Notes under the pieces: model-generated | What the model saw: only the letters and a program-made list of their open reading frames with translations | What the model was told of the DNA's origin: nothing | The model's database searches: none | Assembly: GCF_000425745.1 (NCBI RefSeq) | Contig: NZ_AUEA01000003.1 | Coordinates: forward strand, 124,001 to 188,000 | DNA from: Pseudomonas cremoricolorata DSM 17059 = NBRC 16634 | Lineage (GTDB): Bacteria; Pseudomonadota; Gammaproteobacteria; Pseudomonadales; Pseudomonadaceae | Direction: 5' to 3' | DNA length: 64,000 bases | Translations under genes and position numbers: made by a program | Part shown: positions 34,449-41,995 of the stretch, one piece after another | Layout: every line of letters starts with the position of its first letter | How positions within the stretch are numbered: the stretch's first letter is position 1

Positions 34449-35348
34449 TCAAATGACGATGAACAGCGCCAGCAAGGCTGCCACGACCGCCCATTTCTCC
34501 AGGTAGTAGCGGGTGCGGTTGCGCTTTTTCAGCGCCTTGCCGCGCTCGCGGATGCGGTAGATGCGGGTGAACAGGCGGTTGATCGCGCCGGTCTTGTCAT
34601 TGGCATCGTTGGGCGCGGCGGCGGCGGCCATCACGTTGCGGCTGAACCAGCGGTTGAACGCGGTGACCCAGCGGTACTTGAGCGGCCGCTCGATGTCGCA
34701 GAACAGGATGATGCGGTTGTGCTCGGTGGTGTTGGCGGCGTAGTGGATGTAGGTCTCGTCGAACATCACCGCTTCGCCGTCACGCCAGGCGTATTTCTCG
34801 CCGTCGACATTGATGTAGCAGCCGTCGTTGTTGGGCGTGTCCAGGCCCAGGTGGTAGCGGTAGGAGCCTGCGTACGGGTCGCGGTGACGCACCAGCTTGG
34901 CCCCCGGCGGCAGGGTGGCGAACATCGCCGCCTTGACCGAACCGATGCCTTGCAGCAGCTCGGTGGTGCGCGGGCACAGGCTCAGCGCGGACGGGTGGCT
35001 TTCGCCGTACCACTTCAGGTAGAAGCGCTTCCAGCCGGTCTTGAAGAACGAGTTGAAACCGACATCGTCGTAGTTGTCGGATTTCTTGATCTCGCCAACC
35101 TCGAGCAGCTTCACAGCTTCTTCACGGATTTCCTGCCAGTGCGCCTGCAACGGCGCCAGCTCGGGAAACGCCTGGACCGGCAGGTAAGGCTTGGCCGGAT
35201 GGCGCGAAAAAAGATACAGCAGGCTGTTGACCGGGGCCAGGAAGCTGGAGTGATCGCCCAGTTGCCGGGTCAGCTTGTGCCGCACGCGACCGCGCAGGTG
35301 CACGTAGCTGATGGACAGAACGAAGATCAGGACGAGAGCGATTTTCAT
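34449..35348 (-). CDS. lpxO: Lipid A 2-hydroxylase, aspartyl/asparaginyl beta-hydroxylase family
   Basis: A 299-residue Fe(II)/2-oxoglutarate dioxygenase anchored by N-terminal and C-terminal membrane helices (MKIALVLIFVLSISYVHL and WAVVAALLALFIVI). The iron ligands are His155 and Asp157 (VRHRDPY) and a distal His202 (YIHYAAN). LpxO adds a 2-hydroxyl to a secondary acyl chain of lipid A at the inner membrane. Length and topology match LpxO. An RstA-like box lies 77-90 bases upstream. Confidence 0.9.
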   Translation of the reverse strand: MKIALVLIFVLSISYVHLRGRVRHKLTRQLGDHSSFLAPVNSLLYLFSRHPAKPYLPVQAFPELAPLQAHWQEIREEAVKLLEVGEIKKSDNYDDVGFNSFFKTGWKRFYLKWYGESHPSALSLCPRTTELLQGIGSVKAAMFATLPPGAKLVRHRDPYAGSYRYHLGLDTPNNDGCYINVDGEKYAWRDGEAVMFDETYIHYAANTTEHNRIILFCDIERPLKYRWVTAFNRWFSRNVMAAAAAPNDANDKTGAINRLFTRIYRIRERGKALKKRNRTRYYLEKWAVVAALLALFIVI

Positions 35349-35424
35349 GGCAGGTACTTGTCGAAAAATGGCGCATAGAGTGATGGCGCAAGCCCATCAG
35401 CATAACAACCGTCCCTGACCTTTG

Positions 35425-35438
35425 TACATTTGGTTACA
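35425..35438. promoter_or_regulatory. RstA-type box upstream of lpxO
   Basis: The 14 bases TACATTTGGTTACA match the E. coli RstA consensus TACATNTNGTTACA at every fixed position. The site is in the lpxO control region, 77-90 bases before the ATG. Pseudomonas has RstA-like (BfmR-type) response regulators, but which protein binds here is unknown. Confidence 0.5.
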
Positions 35439-35526
35439 TCGCCATCGGCACTTTTCCGCCCCAGCCGCCGTCCGCTCGAGCCTGTGCCGCGCAGACGCAC
35501 GCGGCCCGGGCCAGAGCTCTCGTTAG

Positions 35527-35712
35527 GATCTGTACGAAAAGTCTTGAGACGCCGGTGAGACAAGGCCGAGGGCGGCCCCGCAAAAACAGCCGAGGAAGCG
35601 GTCGGAGTCGCGCTCGACTTTACCGGTTGTAAATGAGCATTCCGACCGGGCTGGCGATCCAGGCTGTTTTCAACGCAGTATCACCAAGTATCAAGGCATT
35701 TCGTACAGAGAC
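35527..35712 (-). repeat. Inverted-repeat (MITE-like) element, copy B
   Basis: About 186 bp, related to copy A at 12648-12787 but with three GC-rich insertions of ~16-20 bases inside. Read on the minus strand it shares the blocks CTGCGTTGAAAACAGCCT, CGGAATGCTCATTTACAACC and CGCTTCCTCGGCTGTTTT with copy A. Its ends are TCTGTACGAAA-type inverted repeats. CTA flanks both ends on the minus strand (35715-35713 and 35526-35524). It starts at the fpvF stop codon. It has no ORF. Confidence 0.72.
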
Positions 35713-36620
35713 TAGCTGCGCAGCGCCGCCACCACCTGCTCGATGCTGGCCTTCAGGCCAACCAGGCTGTCTTCGGCATCGCTGTCGATGACCAGCAGTT
35801 TCGCCCCGCCGGCCTCGATCGCCTCGGCCAGCGCTGCATCGGGCTGGCGATGGTGCAACACCAAGGCCACGTCCTGGGCCTTGAGCTCGTCGCTCAGGGC
35901 CTTGAGTGCCGGCGGATCCCAGCGATCGTCTTCAGGCAGCGGCTGTTCCACCACATCGAGGTTCAGGCCGCTGGTCAGGTAGCCGAGGCGTTCGGAGAGG
36001 TTGACCACGCTGAGGTTGTCGACACTGGCCAGTTGCGTCTGGCTGCTCGACAGCAGTTCCAGCATCTGCCGCTTCACCTTGGCCAGGTTGGTCTGGATTG
36101 TGGCTTTATCGGCAGGCGCCAGGCGTTCCAGGTCATTGGCCAGCACGTCGGCCATGCGTCCCAGGTTGGTCGGGTTGAGCCATGGGTAGCCGGCAAAGGC
36201 GTTGTCACCCTGCACGGCGATGCCCGGCAGCGCGCCATCGACCGGGCGCGCGGCATCGATTTCGACGATGCGGATGTTGCTGCGCCGCGCCATCGGGTAC
36301 AGCGGGTCGTCGCGCCAGATCGAGCGCAGGCCGATGACCGCATCGGCCTGGCGCGCCGCTTTGTCGAGGCTGGCACCGCCGCGCCCGCTGAAGAACGACG
36401 GCTGGCGGCTGGCCGGCAGGTTGGCCGGGGCCGCGCGCTTGAGCTGCACCGAGGTGCCGTCGAGCAGGGCCGCGGCCAGGCTGTGGGTCACCGCAAGGGT
36501 GGTCAGCACGCTGACCGGCGCCGGCTGGACCTGCGCGGGTGCTGACGGCGCGGCCAGCAGCGGGGCCGGCAATGCAGCCAGCGCCAGGGCCAGGGTCAGG
36601 TGCTTGAGGGTCAGGTTCAT
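35712..36620 (-). CDS. fpvF: Periplasmic metal-binding protein, FpvF-like
   Basis: A 302-residue cluster 9-type (ZnuA-like) binding protein with a signal peptide (LALALAALPAPLLAAPS). It lacks the His-rich loop of zinc proteins. Candidate ligands are sparse and the chain is divergent from FpvC in the same operon. In P. aeruginosa, FpvF binds ferri-pyoverdine and FpvC binds iron, and together they help strip the metal. It is the last gene of the eight-gene run and overlaps fpvE by four bases (ATGA). Repeat element copy B begins at its stop codon. Confidence 0.85.
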   Translation of the reverse strand: MNLTLKHLTLALALAALPAPLLAAPSAPAQVQPAPVSVLTTLAVTHSLAAALLDGTSVQLKRAAPANLPASRQPSFFSGRGGASLDKAARQADAVIGLRSIWRDDPLYPMARRSNIRIVEIDAARPVDGALPGIAVQGDNAFAGYPWLNPTNLGRMADVLANDLERLAPADKATIQTNLAKVKRQMLELLSSSQTQLASVDNLSVVNLSERLGYLTSGLNLDVVEQPLPEDDRWDPPALKALSDELKAQDVALVLHHRQPDAALAEAIEAGGAKLLVIDSDAEDSLVGLKASIEQVVAALRS

Positions 36621-37516
36621 GCCGGGTTTCCTTGCAGGCGGGGAACGAGGGCGCGGGCCAGCGCTGCCAGGGCGAAGCACAGTCCGGCCACGAGGATGAT
36701 GGCGGCGCCGGAGGGCACCGGCAGGTCGAGCACGATCGGCAGGAGGATGCCGAGCAGGGTGCTGAGGGTGGCGATGATCACCGAGGCGAAGAAGAAGCCC
36801 TTGAGCGACTGGCTGACCAGCCGCGCGGCCGCCGCCGGAATCACCAGCAGGGCGCCGACCAGGATCGCGCCGATGACCTTCACCGCAGCCACCGTGACCA
36901 GCGTCACCAGCACCACGAACAGGTAGTCGAGGGTCTTCACAGCCACGCCGCGCACGGCCGCCAGTTGTGGGTTGAAGCTGGCCAGCATGATGCGGTTGTA
37001 CAGCGGCACGGCCAGGGCCACCACCAGCAGCGCAACGATGCCCAGCACCAGCAAATCCTCGGCGCTGACGGTCAGCACCGAGCCGAACAGCACGTTTTCC
37101 AGAATGTGCACGTTGATCTTGCCCGCCAGCATCAGCAGCAGGCTGGCGCCCAGGGCCAGGGACACCGAGAGGAACACGCCGATCAGTGTGTCCGGCGACA
37201 GCCCGGTGCGGTTGCGCAGGAAGTTGAGCAGAATGCCGAACAGCAGGCAGTAGCCGAACAGGCTGCCATAGGGGCCGGTGTACGGTTCACCGAGCAGGAT
37301 GCCGATGGCCACCGCGGTCAGCGCGGCGTGGCCCACCGCCTCGGAGAAGAAGGCAAAGCGCTTGACCACCACCAGGGTGCCCAGGCCGCCGAGCACCGGG
37401 CCGATCATCAGGCCGGCCAACAGCGCGTTGACCACGAAGCCATAGGCCAGTGCTTCGGGCAGATAACCGGCGTTGGCCCAGTCTTGGATCATCTGCCGGA
37501 ACAGGTCGTAACTCAT
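36617..37516 (-). CDS. fpvE: Metal ABC transporter permease, FpvE-like
   Basis: A 299-residue inner-membrane permease of the ZnuB/MntB family with about eight helices (NALLAGLMIGPVLGGLGTLVVV, AVGHAALTAVAIGILLG, VIGAILVGALLVIPAAAARL). It forms the channel of the FpvCDE iron transporter. Its ATG overlaps the fpvD stop by one base (TGATG), and its own stop overlaps the fpvF start by four, so translation of the three genes is coupled. Confidence 0.9.
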   Translation of the reverse strand: MSYDLFRQMIQDWANAGYLPEALAYGFVVNALLAGLMIGPVLGGLGTLVVVKRFAFFSEAVGHAALTAVAIGILLGEPYTGPYGSLFGYCLLFGILLNFLRNRTGLSPDTLIGVFLSVSLALGASLLLMLAGKINVHILENVLFGSVLTVSAEDLLVLGIVALLVVALAVPLYNRIMLASFNPQLAAVRGVAVKTLDYLFVVLVTLVTVAAVKVIGAILVGALLVIPAAAARLVSQSLKGFFFASVIIATLSTLLGILLPIVLDLPVPSGAAIILVAGLCFALAALARALVPRLQGNPA

Positions 37517-38262
37517 CAGGCAACGCCCTCGCTGCGCGGGTGAACGGAAAACAGGCTGAGCAGCCGCTCCGGGGTCAGCGCTTCGGCCGGTGGCGCATCG
37601 AACAGCACCTGGCGACTGAGGCCCGTAACGCGGTCTGCAAGGCGCAGCACCGCCTGCAGGTCGTGCTCGATCCACAGCACCGTGGTGCCGGCAGCGCGCC
37701 AGGCGTGCAGCAGTTGCTCGAAGACTTGAATGCCGGCTTCGTCGAGCGCCGACATCGGCTCGTCGAGCACCAGCAACTGCGGCGGCGGAATCAGGCCCTG
37801 GGCCAGCAGCACGCGCTGGCGCTCGCCGCCCGACAGCGCGCCCATGCGCCGCTTGCGTTTATCGAGCATGCCGACCTGGGCCAGGGCCTGGTCGATGGCG
37901 CCGCGTACGCGCCGCGACAGGCCGAGGAAGGCCGGGCGGCGCTGGCACATGGCGGCCATGAAGTCGTCGACGGTCATCGGCAGGCCGCGGTCGAATTCCA
38001 GCGCCTGCGGCACGTAGCCGATCACCTCGGCCGCGCTCGGCCAGTGCACCGTCAGTTGCCCCTGATGCGGCATTTGCCCGAGCAGGGTCTTGATCAGCGA
38101 ACTCTTGCCGCCGCCGTTGGGGCCGACGATGGCATGCACGCTGCCGGCGGCGACGCTGAATTGCACCTGTTCGAGGATGCGTGTGCGGCCCAGGGTCAGG
38201 TCGATGCCGGCAAAGTCGATGCGAGGGCCGCCGGCCGAGGCGAGTTTGGCCGCGGCGGTCAT
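37516..38262 (-). CDS. fpvD: Metal ABC transporter ATP-binding protein, FpvD-like
   Basis: A 248-residue ABC ATPase. Walker A is GPNGGGKSSL, the signature is LSGGERQRV, Walker B is LLVLDEPMSALD, and the switch His is in WIEHDL. It energises the FpvE permease for uptake of iron freed from pyoverdine. It overlaps fpvC by four bases. Confidence 0.93.
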   Translation of the reverse strand: MTAAAKLASAGGPRIDFAGIDLTLGRTRILEQVQFSVAAGSVHAIVGPNGGGKSSLIKTLLGQMPHQGQLTVHWPSAAEVIGYVPQALEFDRGLPMTVDDFMAAMCQRRPAFLGLSRRVRGAIDQALAQVGMLDKRKRRMGALSGGERQRVLLAQGLIPPPQLLVLDEPMSALDEAGIQVFEQLLHAWRAAGTTVLWIEHDLQAVLRLADRVTGLSRQVLFDAPPAEALTPERLLSLFSVHPRSEGVA

Positions 38263-39176
38263 GTGCGGTTCTCCTGGATGGCGCGGACCACCGTGTCGAG
38301 GTTGCGCTTCATTTCGACTTCGTATTTGTCCTTGGTGTATTCGCCGTAGGAAATGTGCGTCAGCGGGTACAGACGCACACCCGACTCACGCTGGATGGTC
38401 TCGACGTAGGCAGAGGGGAAGTCCATTTCCGAGAAGATCACCTTCACGTCCAGCGCCTTGAGCTGGTCGATGGTCTTTTTCAGCTGCGCAGGGCTCGGCT
38501 CGATGCCATGGGCCGGTTCCACCACGGCGGTCACTTCCAGGCCGAAGTCGCGCACCAGGTAGTCGTAGGCGGCGTGGATGGTGGCGACGCGGAAGGTGGC
38601 GTCGGGGGCTTGGGTGACCTTGGCCAAGGCTTCGGCGCGCAAGGCGCGCAGGCGCTTGGCGTAGGCGCGGGCGTTCTGCGTGTAGAACCTGGCGTTGTCC
38701 GGGTCGAGCTTGCCCAGGTCGCGGGCGATGTTGTTGACCTGGGCGATGGTGGTGCTGATCGACAGGAAGGTGTGCGGGTTGACCACCTTGCCCGCGCCAC
38801 GCGCGGCGATACCGGTGGCGGCCAGCAGCGGCACGTTGCGGTTGGCCTCGATGGTCGGCACGTCGGGCTTTTCGCTGGCGGCGATCATGCGGTCGGCGAA
38901 ATCGTCATGGCCGACGCCGTTGAGCACGATCACATCCAGCGTACCGATGCGCTTGATGTCCTCGGCGCGCGGCTCGTAGGCGTGGGGGTTGAAGCCGGCT
39001 GGAATCAGCGGCACCACCTCGGCCTTGTCGCCGACGATATTGCTCACGTAGCTGTAGTAGGGGTGCAGGGTGATGCCGATGCGCAGCGGCTTGCCGGCAT
39101 CGGCCAGGGCCAGCACGGGCAACGCGCAGGTGATCAGCACAGCGAGGGCGCGGCGCGCCAGGGTGGAGCGGAGCAT
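38259..39176 (-). CDS. fpvC: Periplasmic metal-binding protein, FpvC-like
   Basis: A 305-residue cluster 9 metal-binding protein with a signal peptide (RRALAVLITCALPVLALAD). Conserved metal-site positions are visible in FNPHAYEP, GVGHDDF, VNPHTFLS and ATIHAAYDY. In P. aeruginosa, FpvC binds iron in the periplasm and delivers it to FpvDE. AAGGA precedes the ATG at 39176, the only substantial gap (16 bases) in the run, so it has its own ribosome entry. Confidence 0.9.
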   Translation of the reverse strand: MLRSTLARRALAVLITCALPVLALADAGKPLRIGITLHPYYSYVSNIVGDKAEVVPLIPAGFNPHAYEPRAEDIKRIGTLDVIVLNGVGHDDFADRMIAASEKPDVPTIEANRNVPLLAATGIAARGAGKVVNPHTFLSISTTIAQVNNIARDLGKLDPDNARFYTQNARAYAKRLRALRAEALAKVTQAPDATFRVATIHAAYDYLVRDFGLEVTAVVEPAHGIEPSPAQLKKTIDQLKALDVKVIFSEMDFPSAYVETIQRESGVRLYPLTHISYGEYTKDKYEVEMKRNLDTVVRAIQENRT

Positions 39177-39192
39177 GGGCAAGTCCTTGGGT

Positions 39193-39762
39193 TCAGTGAC
39201 GGTGCTGGCGGGTGACGCCGGCATCGAAGTGGCTGACGACATGACGCCAGCCGCTGGCGACCAGCGCCTCCTGGCTGAGGTCGGCGGGCGCTGCGAGCGC
39301 CTCGCTGCGGTTGAGCCACAGGTCGGCGCTGGCGCCTGCGCGGCCCGGCACGATCAGCAGCAGGTTGCCTGCTACCGCTGGCGCCTGGCTGCGACCGAAA
39401 TAGGCATCGCCCGACAGACGCTGCCACTGATGGCGGCCACGGCTCTGGCTGCTGGCATCGTCGACGAATGGCGGCAGGCCTTCTTCGGCCAGGGTGGCGA
39501 CCTCGACCTGCGCTGCGCCATCCTCGCGCAGCAGAACGATCTCGTCGGCGGCAACCTGCAAATCGCTGTGCAGCCCCTGTTCAGCCGGGGTCAGGTCGCG
39601 GCGGGCGTCGATCTCGTGGCTGGCCAGGGTCACTTCATCGTCGCGCTCACCGCGCAGGCTGACCACCGCGGCGGCGAGCAGCACGATCAGCATTGCGGCC
39701 AGCAGCACGTAGAGGGTTTCGTGCCCGGCGCCGGCCGGGCGAATGACCTGGGCGCGGCTCAT
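39193..39762 (-). CDS. fpvK: Inner-membrane-anchored FpvK-like protein
   Basis: A 189-residue protein with one N-terminal membrane helix (LYVLLAAMLIVLLAAAVVSL) and a periplasmic domain. It has no enzymatic motif. Position (fourth, between FpvJ and FpvC), size and topology match FpvK of P. aeruginosa, part of the FpvGHJK complex needed for efficient iron release from pyoverdine. Its ATG overlaps the fpvJ stop (ATGA). Confidence 0.82.
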   Translation of the reverse strand: MSRAQVIRPAGAGHETLYVLLAAMLIVLLAAAVVSLRGERDDEVTLASHEIDARRDLTPAEQGLHSDLQVAADEIVLLREDGAAQVEVATLAEEGLPPFVDDASSQSRGRHQWQRLSGDAYFGRSQAPAVAGNLLLIVPGRAGASADLWLNRSEALAAPADLSQEALVASGWRHVVSHFDAGVTRQHRH

Positions 39763-40079
39763 GGCGCGCCTATGTCGGCATGGTCGACTTCGACGACATG
39801 CCCGGGGCCTGCGTCGAACAGCACATAGAACTCACCGTCAGGGCGCTTGAAGGTCAGCTTCGAGTCGTCGCCCAGCTTGCCGCCGACCAGCACTTGCTCG
39901 TCGTAGCCGATGACATCGAGGGTCACCCCGGCGGCGCCGCTGCCGTCGGAAAAACCACCCTTGCAGGTGATCTCGCCGGCAGTGGTTTCATCGCATTCGC
40001 ACATCGGGTTGTGCGCCAGCGCCGGGGTCGCGGCAGCCAGCAGCAGGGGCAGGGCGAGCCTGCGCAGCAGCGGTTTCAT
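39759..40079 (-). CDS. fpvJ: Periplasmic FpvJ-like protein
   Basis: A 106-residue secreted protein with a signal peptide (RRLALPLLLAAATPALA). A short mature domain carries three clustered cysteines near its start (NPMCECDETT, then ITCKGG). In P. aeruginosa, FpvJ is periplasmic and works with FpvG, FpvH and FpvK in ferri-pyoverdine dissociation. Cysteines and an acidic surface could suit metal or redox work. Both ends overlap their neighbours by four bases. Confidence 0.82.
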   Translation of the reverse strand: MKPLLRRLALPLLLAAATPALAHNPMCECDETTAGEITCKGGFSDGSGAAGVTLDVIGYDEQVLVGGKLGDDSKLTFKRPDGEFYVLFDAGPGHVVEVDHADIGAP

Positions 40080-40615
40080 CGTTTGTCTCCTTGTTTGGCG
40101 AGCCACGCGGCGGTCGCGGGGGAAGCGTCGGCCAGCGGCACCGACGCCTGATACATGTTGCCGTCCCAGCCTTCGATGGTGATCCACAGCAGCGCGTCGG
40201 GGCGGGTACGTTGCGGGATGGGCAGTGACGTGGCCATGCGGTATTGCGAGCCGAACAGGATGCTGCCAGCGGCGCGCAGGCTGCGCGGTTTGCCGACGCG
40301 CAGGTAAATGGCCTTGACCCCTTCATCGCAGGTGGCGCACAGCGCGGCGTTGAAGGTCTTGAAGTAACCGGCCGGGCCATCGGCCAGGGGAGGCTCGTCG
40401 CGCATTTCGGCCAGGCTCACGCTCCAGCGTCCGACCGGAATGTCGGCTTGCACGTGCTGGCCGAGGCCGTCTTCACCGCGGAACAGGCGCATGTCGGCGA
40501 AGTACTTGGGCATGAAGCCCAGCGGCACCAGAATCAGCAGGATGTTCAGGTGGAAGCGCCATTTCAGCCACCATTGCCTGGCGGGGCTGTGCGGTACGGT
40601 CTGGACTCGGCTCAT
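40076..40615 (-). CDS. fpvH: Inner-membrane FpvH-like protein
   Basis: A 179-residue protein with one N-terminal membrane helix (FHLNILLILVPLGFMPKYF) and a periplasmic domain containing a CxxC pair (ALCATCDEG). It lies second in the run, as FpvH does in P. aeruginosa. It probably anchors or assists the FpvG reductase. It overlaps fpvG by four bases (ATGA), which indicates coupled synthesis. Confidence 0.83.
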   Translation of the reverse strand: MSRVQTVPHSPARQWWLKWRFHLNILLILVPLGFMPKYFADMRLFRGEDGLGQHVQADIPVGRWSVSLAEMRDEPPLADGPAGYFKTFNAALCATCDEGVKAIYLRVGKPRSLRAAGSILFGSQYRMATSLPIPQRTRPDALLWITIEGWDGNMYQASVPLADASPATAAWLAKQGDKR

Positions 40616-41811
40616 GGCTGCACCTCCAGGGTGGTCTCGGCACGGGTTGCGGCGACGCGCGCCGGGCGCTCGCTGCGCTTGAGCGCAGCGGCCGTGGCCT
40701 GGGCGGTGCGTTTGGTCCAGATCAGCAGGCCGCTGAGCACCATCAAGGTCAGCAGCAGGCCGAAGAAGAACCAGATCAGCTTGATCGGCAGGCCGCCGAA
40801 GTCACCGGTGTGCAACGGCCGCATGGATTCGGTGACGAATTCCAGCGCGGTGCGGTCGGAGAGCAGGAACTGGCTGTCCACGGCGCGGGTGTAGGGGTTG
40901 ATCGACGCGCCCTGGTACATCAGGGGGTACCAGCCTCGGCCATCCATGCTGATGTGGCTGTAGGCGGTAGCCGGCAGGGTGATGAAGCTGACGTCCAGGC
41001 CCGGAATCGCCTCCTGGGCGATGCGCACGGCTTCGTCCAGGCCGATGCGCGATGTGGCGCTGCCGTCGGGCATTTGCGGCACCTGATCGCGGGCGATCAC
41101 CGGCACGATCGGCTGGCTGGAAATGGTGATGTGGTTGTCGGCCAGGATCGCCTGGATCAGGAACCAGATGCCGGTGATGGAAATCACCGCCACGAACCAG
41201 ATCGACCAGACCCCGGCCAGGCGGTGCAGGTCACCCCAGAAGATGCGCGGGCCGTGACCGGTGCGCACCGGCTTGAAGAAGCCCTTCCAGAACTTCTTGT
41301 AGACCACCAGCCCGGTCACCAGCGAGGCCAGCATCGGCAGGCCGAGCAAGGACACTAAATACCAGCCCCAGCTGTAGCCGTTGGTGAACGGCACCAGCCA
41401 CCACCCGTGCAGGGCGCGGGTAAAGGCCTCGAAGTTGAATTCCGGGGTCTTGCCCTGGATCACTCCGGTGTAGGGGTTGACGTAATAGTTGGTACGCGCG
41501 CCGTCAGGCAGGGTGACGCCGACATTGAGGGCGAAGTGCGAGCCGTCCGGTTGGTTCATCGAGTTGATCGCAAGCTCCGGGCGGTTCTTGTGCATCACAT
41601 CGATGACCTGCTGGAAACTCAGCGCGGTGGCGTCGGCATCCGGTTTGCTCGCACGCACGTCGGGGTTGGCGAGCCAGACGATCTCCTGGCTGACCACCGC
41701 GAGCATGCCGGTGAAACAGACGATCAGCACGAAGAACCAGATGGGCAGGGCCAGCCAGCTATGGACCAGGAACCACAGCCTGGACTTTGATTTCTTGGGG
41801 GATTGAGCCAT
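40612..41811 (-). CDS. fpvG: PepSY-domain inner-membrane reductase, FpvG-like
   Basis: A 399-residue PepSY-associated membrane protein with four main helices (FLVHSWLALPIWFFVLIVCFTG, LVSLLGLPMLASLVTGLVVY, WSIWFVAVISITGIWFLIQA, LIWFFFGLLLTLMVLSGLLIW). Conserved His residues flank the helices (LVHSW, ALHGWW, WGDLHRL), as in haem-binding PepSY reductases. FpvG reduces ferri-pyoverdine iron at the inner membrane. It opens the eight-gene run, 184 bases after pvdA, with a possible Fur site upstream. Confidence 0.9.
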   Translation of the reverse strand: MAQSPKKSKSRLWFLVHSWLALPIWFFVLIVCFTGMLAVVSQEIVWLANPDVRASKPDADATALSFQQVIDVMHKNRPELAINSMNQPDGSHFALNVGVTLPDGARTNYYVNPYTGVIQGKTPEFNFEAFTRALHGWWLVPFTNGYSWGWYLVSLLGLPMLASLVTGLVVYKKFWKGFFKPVRTGHGPRIFWGDLHRLAGVWSIWFVAVISITGIWFLIQAILADNHITISSQPIVPVIARDQVPQMPDGSATSRIGLDEAVRIAQEAIPGLDVSFITLPATAYSHISMDGRGWYPLMYQGASINPYTRAVDSQFLLSDRTALEFVTESMRPLHTGDFGGLPIKLIWFFFGLLLTLMVLSGLLIWTKRTAQATAAALKRSERPARVAATRAETTLEVQP

Positions 41812-41874
41812 CAGTCAGTCTTCTAAAAGTGGGGTCGAGCAAATGCCCAACCAATGGGCCGCACTAGTAAGGAC

Positions 41875-41891
41875 GAATGAGAATGAAAATC
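41875..41891 (-). promoter_or_regulatory. Possible Fur site upstream of fpvG
   Basis: GAATGAGAATGAAAATC resembles the AATGAGAAT half of Pseudomonas Fur boxes, but the mirror half is poor. It lies 64-80 bases before the fpvG start. No PvdS box (TAAAT-N16/17-CGT) is visible in this gap, so fpvG is either read through from pvdA or controlled here by Fur. Confidence 0.4.
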
Positions 41892-41995
41892 CCGCACAGT
41901 AAAATGAAAGCAAATGTTTCAAACGCCGCGCGCCGGCATGCGCGGGGCCGCGTCATGCCGGTGCCAGAGGGCTTGCTGCCTGGGGCTATCGACGT

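Noticed and set aside
35712..39176. Reading the cluster 9 ABC genes as a zinc (znuABC) or manganese system
   Set aside because: No His-rich loop in either binding protein, no zur gene, and gene order with the four upstream membrane/periplasmic genes matches fpvGHJK-CDEF exactly.
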